A stretch of DNA of 64,000 nt from contig JAJDEP010000004.1 of the NCBI GenBank assembly GCA_029259715.1, positions 1-64,000 on the forward strand, given 5' to 3'. Position numbers and translations under genes: made by a program. Each line of letters opens with the position of its first letter. Within the stretch, counting starts at the first letter, position 1. The notes under the pieces were generated by a model. That model did no database searches, was not told where the DNA came from, and saw nothing but the letters and a program-made list of their open reading frames with translations. Below, one piece after another: positions 25,174-32,225 of the stretch. The stretch comes from Planctomycetota bacterium. GTDB taxonomy: Bacteria; Planctomycetota; B15-G4.

Positions 25174-27081
25174 TCAGCGGGCCGAGCCGGACGTCTCGCG
25201 ATGCGCCTGCTTGAGCCGTTTCAGCTCACGCTGCTTCAGGCTCTCGTCGTGCTGCCGGCCCTCGTGCTGCAGCTTGCGTTCGTGCAGCTCGCGCCTGTGC
25301 AACTCGTGGAAGTGGAGCTTCTCGAGGGCGCGTTGGGTGTCCTCGGCACTGAGGCGTCCGCTCTCCCGCGCTGCGTTGAGCTTGAGCCGCGCCGCCTCGA
25401 GGTCGAAGGCCTTGCGGGTCTTGAGGAACACCCGCTCATCCTCCACCAACAGGCCATCGCCGGCCGGATGCCGACCGGCCTCGACAGCAGCGAGCTGTTC
25501 GCGCAGCACCTCGAGGTTGCTGCCCAACTCGGCCAGCTTGATGGCGGCCGTGGCCTCGTCGAGGTGTTGGGCCTCGACGGCGAGGCGCACCTTGGACATG
25601 TGCTGCTCGAGCTCCTCGACTTTCTTGTGCATGGCCTTGGCCAACAACGGTCCGTCGTCGATGCCGTGCCGGGCCTTCTCGATGCCGTGCCGCTCGCCGC
25701 CCGGCGCCGGCTTTCGGCGCAGGTGCAGGAGGTCGTCCTCGCCATCCATGGAGTGCGCCCGGTGATGCTTGAGGTCGGCGAGGCGCTGCTTGCCCTGCGC
25801 CTCGGTCATCGAGCCGTTTTTGATGCCGGCCTTGACCTCTTCGTGGAGCTGCCGCAGTTCGGCGTGGAATTGACGCCGCTCGGCCGCGAGCTCGGCGGCA
25901 TGGTAGACGGCATGCACCGGCGCGGGGTTGTCGGACACGCCGACCAGCACCGCGAAGAGCAGGTCGTCCGCGATGCCCGCGGCCCGCATCTGCGCCAGCA
26001 GTTCGGCCGTCGCCGCATCGTGTTCGCCGACCACCTTCACGACGTCCACGTCCGACAGGTCGAGCGGACGCCGGCGCTCCTGCTCGTCGTCGTTGCCTGA
26101 AAAACCGAGCGCCGAGACGCCGACGGTCAGCACCAGGGCGGCCAGGGCGGGCGCCATCCAGGCGCCGACGAAGCGTTCGCGCTCGTCGCGGACGCCGAGC
26201 AAGCGGGAAATGCGAAGCATGAGTGAACCTCCGGTAGCCGCCAGGGTCGGCGCCGACGAGACGCGCAGGGCGTCGAGGTCGGAGAGGGCCCGGGCGAAGG
26301 TGAGCGCATCGCCGCAGGTCTCCACGGCGACGTCGTCGCAGCAGCACTCGCGTTCGATGCGCATGCGATCCGAGAGCCACCAGACCGCGGGATGAAAGAA
26401 GAACAGCGACTCGCAAACGATCTGGCCCAGGTTGACGAGGGCGTCGTGGCGGCGGATGTGGGCCAACTCGTGCGCCAGCACGGCCCGCAACTGCTCCGAC
26501 GAGAGCCCGGTGAGCGCGGAGGCGGGGACGAGCACGACAGGCTTGAGCCAACCCACCACCATGGGCACCGTGGCCCGGGCTGACAGGAAGGCCTCCACCG
26601 GCCGCCGCATCCCTATCGCCGCGCTGATCTCGGCCACCGCGGCACGCCAGCGCGGGGGCAGGCGACCCAGGCCCTCGCGACGCAGGGAGCGCGCCGCCAT
26701 CAGCTGCAACACCAGGCGCACCTGCATGACCCCGAGACCGCCGACCCAGGCGAGCGTGACCCATGGCAGCGCGTCGCGCAGGACGACCTGCCAGGAACCC
26801 GTCACCAACTGCTGCAGTCCCGCGAAGGCCACGGCGGATCCGGGCGCCGGCCCCGCGCCCCGCCCGGCGACCAGCCCCACCGTCACGAGGAAGCCGACGA
26901 AGAGGGTCGCCAAACCGGCGCCGCAGACGACGTAGCGCAACTCGGCGCGCCGCTGTCCCACGAGGCGCAACAGCAGCGCCGTGACGCAGGCGACAACGGC
27001 GCCCTGCCACAGGAAGTGCAACAGCGACCAGCCCACGATCACGGCCGTCGCTTCCCAGCCCGTCGGAAGCGGCACGTTCAT
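25174..27081 (-). CDS. M56 family (BlaR1-like) membrane metallopeptidase with long charged tail
   Basis: The ATG at 27081 overlaps the blaI-like stop (ATGA) and gives 635 residues. The N-terminal half has four membrane segments and the M56 zinc site LAHELAHIRRHD (HExxH, ~residue 205), followed by the family-conserved FFHPAVWWLSDRMRIERECCCD. After a last membrane segment (~residue 315), the usual sensor (penicillin-binding or other) domain is replaced by ~300 residues of charged, His-rich helix. This tail contains three two-helix units with a G.(L/M)(S/T).E pattern near residues 420, 505 and 575. By analogy with BlaR1/MecR1 it should sense an envelope signal and trigger inactivation of the adjacent repressor. 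Confidence 0.86.
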   Translation of the reverse strand: MNVPLPTGWEATAVIVGWSLLHFLWQGAVVACVTALLLRLVGQRRAELRYVVCGAGLATLFVGFLVTVGLVAGRGAGPAPGSAVAFAGLQQLVTGSWQVVLRDALPWVTLAWVGGLGVMQVRLVLQLMAARSLRREGLGRLPPRWRAAVAEISAAIGMRRPVEAFLSARATVPMVVGWLKPVVLVPASALTGLSSEQLRAVLAHELAHIRRHDALVNLGQIVCESLFFFHPAVWWLSDRMRIERECCCDDVAVETCGDALTFARALSDLDALRVSSAPTLAATGGSLMLRISRLLGVRDERERFVGAWMAPALAALVLTVGVSALGFSGNDDEQERRRPLDLSDVDVVKVVGEHDAATAELLAQMRAAGIADDLLFAVLVGVSDNPAPVHAVYHAAELAAERRQFHAELRQLHEEVKAGIKNGSMTEAQGKQRLADLKHHRAHSMDGEDDLLHLRRKPAPGGERHGIEKARHGIDDGPLLAKAMHKKVEELEQHMSKVRLAVEAQHLDEATAAIKLAELGSNLEVLREQLAAVEAGRHPAGDGLLVEDERVFLKTRKAFDLEAARLKLNAARESGRLSAEDTQRALEKLHFHELHRRELHERKLQHEGRQHDESLKQRELKRLKQAHRETSGSAR

Positions 27082-27467
27082 CGTCTGCCCTTCTCGTGCC
27101 GATCGAGCAGCGCCTGGATCTTGCGGCGCTCCTCGGGCGACGTGCGTCGCGACGTGAGGGCTTGCAGCACGAGGTTGCCGGGCGACCCGTCGAAGGCCCG
27201 CTCGAGCAGGTCGGCTACCAGGGCCTTCTGGGTCTGGGCCTGGGTGCGCGAGGCCCGGAACACCTGGGGCCGCACCGACTCGTCGCGCTGCAGCAGGCCC
27301 TTCTCGGTCATGATCTGCATGACCTTCAGCACCGTGGTGTGCCCCATGTCGCGCTGTTGCGACAGGTGCTCGTGCACCTCCCGGACCGTGCCCGCCCCCA
27401 GTTCCCACAGGGCGTTGAGGATCTCGAGCTCGGTGTCGGTGGGCCGTTTGCTGGCAGGTCGCGCCAT
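27078..27467 (-). CDS. BlaI/MecI/CopY family transcriptional repressor
   Basis: This 129-residue winged-helix repressor starts at the ATG at 27467, which has GGGGAG nine bases upstream; an in-frame ATG at 27482 is less likely. The pattern TDTELEILNALWELG, TVREVHEHL, TTVLKVMQIMTEKGLL is diagnostic of the family. The C-terminal helices (residues ~85-129) would mediate dimerisation and contain the usual cleavage region. It forms a two-gene unit with the overlapping M56 peptidase, and the identical palindromes upstream are its likely operators (autoregulation). Confidence 0.92.
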   Translation of the reverse strand: MARPASKRPTDTELEILNALWELGAGTVREVHEHLSQQRDMGHTTVLKVMQIMTEKGLLQRDESVRPQVFRASRTQAQTQKALVADLLERAFDGSPGNLVLQALTSRRTSPEERRKIQALLDRHEKGRR

Positions 27468-27534
27468 GGCGTGTCTCCCCATCGGAGCGAGGCCGTGCGC
27501 AGCGTCGCGCACCGGCCCGTGCGAACACGTCCTT

Positions 27535-27561
27535 GTTATACGAATTCCTTCGTCATGTCGA
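27535..27561 (-). promoter_or_regulatory. Candidate promoter of the blaI-M56 unit
   Basis: On the minus strand TATAAC (27535-27540) is a good -10 box. The best -35 is TCGACA (27556-27561), at a short 15-bp spacing. The proximal palindrome fills the spacer and touches the -10 box, so repressor binding would block RNA polymerase. Confidence 0.5.
27540..27553. promoter_or_regulatory. Proximal operator palindrome for the BlaI-like repressor
   Basis: ACGAA-TTCC-TTCGT is a palindrome with perfect 5-bp arms. An identical 14-mer occurs 42 bp away (27582-27595). It sits between the candidate -35 and -10 boxes. Assigning it to the adjacent repressor is inference from position, symmetry and duplication. 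Confidence 0.6.
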
Positions 27562-27581
27562 CCCCGTCGTCACGAAAGTTG

Positions 27582-27595
27582 ACGAATTCCTTCGT
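27582..27595. promoter_or_regulatory. Distal operator palindrome for the BlaI-like repressor
   Basis: This is the second exact copy of ACGAATTCCTTCGT. The 42-bp start-to-start spacing is four helical turns, placing both dimers on the same DNA face, which suits cooperative binding. Confidence 0.6.
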
Positions 27596-27636
27596 ATTGA
27601 CCGGAATCGAACGGATCGAAACCCGTCCCGGGCGCG

Positions 27637-27713
27637 GTCCGGGTCACTGTCCGGGTCACCGTCGGGCACCGCTTGTCACCGCCGGGCGCGACGTTCAGCG
27701 CCTCAGCGCGCCC
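27637..27713. repeat. Direct repeat and GC hairpin downstream of the ten-gene operon
   Basis: gtccgggtcac occurs at 27637-27647 and 27649-27659. A 7-bp stem GGGCGCG (27684-27690) / CGCGCCC (27707-27713) follows the last gene of the ten-gene operon. The stem could terminate that operon on the minus strand, but no T-tract follows. The direct repeat could be a protein site; its role is unknown. Confidence 0.4.
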
Positions 27714-27718
27714 GTTAC

Positions 27719-28822
27719 TCAGCGCTGGAAGATGGGCAGGTAACCCAAGGGCACCTGCAGCGTCAGCGACACGATGGCCGTGCCATAGACGAAGCCGTAC
27801 TCGCCGTTGCGGAACGCACCGTCGTCACCCTGCAGCCGGATCGACTCGTTGAGGAAGGCGCCCCACCAGCGCTTGAACACACTCCGCTCGCGGTGGTGCC
27901 AGAAGGTCTGCGCCGCGTACAGCGACCCGTACTGCAGGAAGTTCTCCCACCCCCGCTCATTGAGGTAGGGGTCGTCCCGCTGCAAGGCGTCGAAGCCCAT
28001 GTCCATGCGATCACCGCCGTAGTCGCCCAGGGCGTTGAGCGTCGACAAGGCGGCCGCCGTGAGCGCCCAGGTCTCCTTGTCGTCGTTGATCGCGTAGCGG
28101 AACTTGCCGGTGGCCGGGTTCTGCGAGCGCCACAGATAGGTCTGCGCCCGCTCGATGACGGCGCTGTCCACCTGGAAGCCCGCATCCCGCGCCGCCCGCA
28201 GGGACTGGATCATGCACACGGTGATCGACCCCTCGTGCAGGTCCATGATGCGCGGTTCGTAGTACCAGCCCCCCACGTGTCCCTGGGCCGACTCGATCAG
28301 CGCCACGCCCCGGGCGATGGCGTCGTGCAGGCGCTTCTGTTGCCCCGGGTCGCTGGCGTACATGCCGTAGGCCTGGGTCAGCGCCAGCACGGCATAACCC
28401 TGCCCGTGCATGCGTGAGACCTCGTCCCGCTCGGCGTAGAAGTAGCCCTTGTCGTCGCAGCGGTCGATGAGCCAGTCGACGGCCCGGGTCAGCGACCGTC
28501 CGTAGCGACCACGCTCGGCGTCCGGCGCGTGCCCGGCCGCCATGAAGGACAGCGCGGCCAGCGACGTCACCGCGATGGGCGCCGAGCGGCTCGCCTGGCT
28601 GCGCACGATGTCGAAGGAGCCGTCGGCGTTCTGATGCGACAGCAGGAAGCGGTGCGAGAGTTCGACCATGCGCCGCACCTGCAAGAGCTGCAGCGGGTCG
28701 TCGCGGCTCCCGAGGCCCTCGTCGTCCTGCGCTCCGGAGCCGGCCGCCAGCGCCACCGTGACCAGCACCGCCGTGATCGACGCAGCGACGAACGACACAG
28801 CGGCGAGGATCCGCCCGGTCAT
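27719..28822 (-). CDS. Secreted alpha-toroid protein (squalene cyclase/prenyltransferase repeat), copy B
   Basis: The ATG overlaps the upstream stop (ATGA) and gives 367 residues with an N-terminal signal peptide or anchor (residues 5-26). The rest is built of paired helices with squalene-cyclase/prenyltransferase QW-like motifs: QNADGSFD (~residue 60), CDDKGYFYAE (~125), GHVGGWYYEP (~190) and GDDGAFRNGEYG (~335). The catalytic DxDD of class II terpene cyclases is not seen, so a binding role in the envelope is more likely than cyclisation. The final residues are GYLPIFQR, identical to the end of copy A. It is the last gene of the ten-gene operon. Confidence 0.82.
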   Translation of the reverse strand: MTGRILAAVSFVAASITAVLVTVALAAGSGAQDDEGLGSRDDPLQLLQVRRMVELSHRFLLSHQNADGSFDIVRSQASRSAPIAVTSLAALSFMAAGHAPDAERGRYGRSLTRAVDWLIDRCDDKGYFYAERDEVSRMHGQGYAVLALTQAYGMYASDPGQQKRLHDAIARGVALIESAQGHVGGWYYEPRIMDLHEGSITVCMIQSLRAARDAGFQVDSAVIERAQTYLWRSQNPATGKFRYAINDDKETWALTAAALSTLNALGDYGGDRMDMGFDALQRDDPYLNERGWENFLQYGSLYAAQTFWHHRERSVFKRWWGAFLNESIRLQGDDGAFRNGEYGFVYGTAIVSLTLQVPLGYLPIFQR

Positions 28823-29475
28823 CTCTGCTCGAGCTTCCGCATGGCCGTGATGTACGCGTCGAGCCAACCGCGGTAGCGATCGGGGACATCATCGACGTGC
28901 AGGTTGTTGAGCTGCTCCTGGACCTTGGGCGGCAACAAACCCCAGCGCCCGTCGGTGTCCTCACGGGTGAAGGGCAACACCTCGTCCGGCGGCGGCGGCG
29001 CGCCCTCCTTCTGTTGGCTGTCGGCGGAGCCGTCCTGGGGCTGCTCGGCGCCCTGCTGCTCGCCTTGCGTGTCCTGCTGTTGCGGTCCCTCGCTGCCCTC
29101 GGGTTCCGGCGCCTTGCCCGAATCCTGCTGGCTCCCGTCGCTGGCCTGGGGCTGGCTGGGCTGCTGCTGCGGCTTGCCGCCCGATGAGGAACTCGGACTG
29201 CCGCCGCCACCCGAGCTGTTCGGCGGCGGATTCTGGAACGAGTACTCGAGCTTCTGGATCAGCGCCTCGATGTCGCGGATGGCATCGAGGTGCAACCGGC
29301 GTGCCCGCGCCACCTGGTCGGTGACGGCATCGACCTCGACGGCTTCGAGCAAGGCCTCGTCCACCTCGCCCAGCGTCTGGCGGATGCGTCGCGAGAGCGC
29401 CTCGATGTCCGCCTGGGCGCCCATGTCCTCGAACTGCAGGACACACGTGAGGAACATGGCGATGAGCGGGGTCAC
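28819..29475 (-). CDS. Uncharacterised protein with Q/S-rich disordered linker
   Basis: The protein has 218 residues and an unrecognised family. Residues ~1-80 form charged helices (EALSRRIRQTLGEVDEALLE, then RARRLHLDAIRDIEALIQKL). Residues ~83-165 are low-complexity Gly, Ser, Gln, Pro and Glu. The conserved-looking C-terminus has RWGLLPPKVQEQL followed by PDRYRGWLDAYITAM. A similar W-G-x-L-P-P end is, from memory, common in proteins encoded next to MoxR/VWA genes in Planctomycetota. The GTG start and the stop overlap both neighbours by four bases, so it is firmly part of the operon. Confidence 0.72.
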   Translation of the reverse strand: MTPLIAMFLTCVLQFEDMGAQADIEALSRRIRQTLGEVDEALLEAVEVDAVTDQVARARRLHLDAIRDIEALIQKLEYSFQNPPPNSSGGGGSPSSSSGGKPQQQPSQPQASDGSQQDSGKAPEPEGSEGPQQQDTQGEQQGAEQPQDGSADSQQKEGAPPPPDEVLPFTREDTDGRWGLLPPKVQEQLNNLHVDDVPDRYRGWLDAYITAMRKLEQR

Positions 29476-32225
29476 TTGGGCTCCTCCTGCGGCGGTGTGT
29501 CGATCGAAGGGTCGTCCACCGGCGGATCGTCGACGGGCGGGTCGTCGCGCGGGGCCACCAGGTCGTTCTCGGCTTCCGGACCGGTCGGCGTCTCGGGCAC
29601 CAGCTCGCGGAACAGCTCGGACACCCGGGAGTGCTCGTAGGCCCAGCGTTCGATCAGCTCCCGGTCCACCTCCGAGTAGCTGTCCTCGTCGAAGATCTCG
29701 GGGTTGAGCCGCTCGAAGTTCTCGAGGCGCGCGAGCGCCGACTGCTCGAGGCGTTGGATCAGGTAGAGCTCGGCCACCTTCGGCACGAGCGGCGAGACGG
29801 TGTTCTGGTTGGGGTCGCTGGGCTGGCTCTCCTGCTCGCCCTGCTGCTGCGACATGAAGGCGTCGCGGCGACGCTCGTCCTCCTTCTCGAGCACGACGAT
29901 GAGGTCGTCGATGCGTCGGACGATGTCGCTCTGCACCGACTGCACGAGAAAGTCGGTGCGCTCCTCGGCGAGCAGCTCGGAGGAGCGCCCCATGTCACGG
30001 GCCACCTGATCGAGGGCGTAGACGAAGCTGACGGCCCCGTCCTCGGCCAGGGCGGCGCGCACCGCGCTCGTCTGCTGGACGAGGTCGCTCTGCGTCGCCG
30101 AGAGACGGCTCACGGAGCGGCGTTGGCTGCGACCCAGGCGGCTGCCGTCCTCGCGCCCCTCCTCGACGCCGAGCGTCTCGACGTTGATGGCCTCCTGCGA
30201 CAGACGCATCGCGCCCAACTCCTCGGCGATCTTGAACAGGACCTCTTCCTGGCGCAGCTGTTCGTAGCGGTCGCGGTCCTCGGCCAGTTCCTTCTGGGCT
30301 TGCTCGAGCTCCTCCGCCGCCTCCTCCTCGCGCGTCTGGGCTTCGCCGGACTCACCGCTCTGCAACGACTCGGACGCCTGGTCCATCGCTTCGGCAGCAC
30401 GCTCCATGGCCGGACGGAACTCCTGGTCCGGCAGTTCCGCGAGGCGGTCCATGAGCTGGCGCAGCTGCGCCTGCAGCTCCTCCTGCTGAGCGGCCAACTG
30501 GTCGAGCTGCTCCTGTTGCACCTCCGGTTGCTCGCTTGCTTCGGCGGCGCCCGAGCGCTGCTGCAGCATCTGCATCAAGGCGGCCAGGTCGATCGCGGCC
30601 TGCTGCTGACTCTCGGCAGCCTGCTCGGTGTCGCCCCGCTCGAGGGCCGGGGTCAACTCCGACAGCTCACGCAGCAGGTCGCGGGTCCGGTTGAGCAGCT
30701 CCGGTCCCTCCTCGGGCTGCAAGGCTTCCAGTCGCTCGGCCCGGTCCTCCAGCTGCTCGGCTTCGTTGCCCGCATCCCGGGATGTGGCGAGCGCCATGGA
30801 CTGCTCGCGGTTGCGGGCGGCCGTCGCGGCCCGTTCGGCCTCGTCGAGCTGGGCGCGGACCTGCTCGAGTGCCTCGGCCGCCTCCGTCATCGCCTCGCGC
30901 GCTTCGGCCACCTCCGCCGAGTCGTCGGGGAAGGCGGGGGACTCCTCAGGGGACTCGCCCGCAGGATTGCTCTCGCCCGACGGGCCCTGCGACCCCGAGG
31001 GGTTCGGCTCGCCCGCGGAACCCTGCTCGCCGGCAGGGGACTGTTCACCCGAATCGCTCGGCTCTCCGGCCGCACCCTGCTCACCGGACGGGCTTTGCTC
31101 GCCGGATGCGCCGGACTCGCTGGACTCACCGGTCTCGCTCGAAGCGCTTGGCTCACTCGATTCGCCCTGCTCACCCGACTCGCCCTGTGCTCCCGAGTCG
31201 CTCGGCTCTCCCGACTCGCCGGTGGTGCTCGACGGCCCACCGTCTCGAGGCTCACCGGCCTCGCTCGGCTGGCCTGATTCGCTCGGCTCTCCGGACGATC
31301 CGCTCTCAGCGGTTTCGAGCGCCTCCCGGGCAGCGGCCATGCGTTCGGCGGCCCGCGTCGCGGACTCGGCGGCCCGGGAACGCGCCGCCTCGGTGGCCTG
31401 GGCCAGCTCCCCGCGCCCGGCTTCCAACGGCGTCTCCAAGCGCTCGCGCAACATCTCGAGTTGCGCCTGGAGCAGCCCCTGGGCATCGGCATCGGGTGTG
31501 GTCTCGGCCGCCAGCGCGCGCTGTTGCCGCGCGAGCATGTCGGCCAGGCTCGCCTCGCCCAGCGCGCTCTCCACGGCCTCCAGCGTCTGCAGGGACGACT
31601 CCGCCGACTCGAGCTGCGCCTGCACTTCCTGTGCCAGCTCGAGCGCCTCGCTCAGGAGTTCGTCAGGCTGGTCGGTGAGCGCGCGCGTCTCGGACAGCAG
31701 GCGTCGCTGGCTCTCCGCCAGGAACCCGAGCTCGACCGCACCCTGGCGCGCGAGGGCGGACTGGTCCTCGAGGTCCTCGACATCCCGCCGATCGCGCAGC
31801 ACGGAGTAGATGCCCTCGATGGACACCAGCAAGCGGTCCTGCAGCTCGATGGTGGAGAGCTTCTTGTCCTCGAGGCTGCGCTCGACCTCCTTGACCAGCG
31901 GCAGCAACTCTTCGGAGTCGAAGCGATCGATGGCCTCGCGCAGGAGCGTCGCGTTGCGCGTACGCCCCTCGTCCTCGTAGCGGCTGGCGAGGCGCTCCAT
32001 CTTCTCGCGCAGGGCCGGCAGGCGGCTCGAGACCCGCGACTGATCACGGCGGACCCGGGTGAACTCCGATTCGTCGTCAGGTTCCTGGGCCGCCGCCGAC
32101 AGGGTCAGCATCGAAAGGGTCAGGCCCATGAGGGCGAAGCGCAGCACAGCTCCGGGCCGGATCATGGCGGACAACACGGTGAGACCGGCGAAACGCGAGC
32201 GACCATTCGGCGTCAACCTGGTCAT
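29472..32225 (-). CDS. Large secreted coiled-coil protein with Ser/Gly/Glu-rich repeat region
   Basis: The ATG overlaps the upstream stop (ATGA) and gives 917 residues. A hydrophobic stretch (residues ~24-46, ending SAAAQ) looks like a signal peptide with a long polar n-region. Long helices rich in Glu, Gln, Leu and Arg follow, predicted as coiled coil. Between residues ~305 and ~430 lies a degenerate SGE-Q/P repeat, after which coiled coil resumes to residue ~860. The tail is acidic and proline-rich with a DDPPVDDPPVDDPSID repeat. No enzymatic motif is seen. Length, secretion and operon position suggest a structural envelope component. Confidence 0.78.
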   Translation of the reverse strand: MTRLTPNGRSRFAGLTVLSAMIRPGAVLRFALMGLTLSMLTLSAAAQEPDDESEFTRVRRDQSRVSSRLPALREKMERLASRYEDEGRTRNATLLREAIDRFDSEELLPLVKEVERSLEDKKLSTIELQDRLLVSIEGIYSVLRDRRDVEDLEDQSALARQGAVELGFLAESQRRLLSETRALTDQPDELLSEALELAQEVQAQLESAESSLQTLEAVESALGEASLADMLARQQRALAAETTPDADAQGLLQAQLEMLRERLETPLEAGRGELAQATEAARSRAAESATRAAERMAAAREALETAESGSSGEPSESGQPSEAGEPRDGGPSSTTGESGEPSDSGAQGESGEQGESSEPSASSETGESSESGASGEQSPSGEQGAAGEPSDSGEQSPAGEQGSAGEPNPSGSQGPSGESNPAGESPEESPAFPDDSAEVAEAREAMTEAAEALEQVRAQLDEAERAATAARNREQSMALATSRDAGNEAEQLEDRAERLEALQPEEGPELLNRTRDLLRELSELTPALERGDTEQAAESQQQAAIDLAALMQMLQQRSGAAEASEQPEVQQEQLDQLAAQQEELQAQLRQLMDRLAELPDQEFRPAMERAAEAMDQASESLQSGESGEAQTREEEAAEELEQAQKELAEDRDRYEQLRQEEVLFKIAEELGAMRLSQEAINVETLGVEEGREDGSRLGRSQRRSVSRLSATQSDLVQQTSAVRAALAEDGAVSFVYALDQVARDMGRSSELLAEERTDFLVQSVQSDIVRRIDDLIVVLEKEDERRRDAFMSQQQGEQESQPSDPNQNTVSPLVPKVAELYLIQRLEQSALARLENFERLNPEIFDEDSYSEVDRELIERWAYEHSRVSELFRELVPETPTGPEAENDLVAPRDDPPVDDPPVDDPSIDTPPQEEPK
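30935..31310 (-). repeat. Codon-aligned low-complexity repeat inside the coiled-coil gene
   Basis: Repeated 12-18 bp units of the type gactcgccc/ggctcgccg encode a degenerate (S-G-E-x-x) peptide array such as SGEQGESSEPSASSE. All units stay in frame, so selection on the protein is likely. The region may vary in length between strains. Confidence 0.7.

Noticed and set aside
30935..31310. Short repeated units that might suggest a CRISPR array
   Set aside because: Repeats are imperfect, 12-18 bp, lack spacers and are codon-aligned within a long coding frame.
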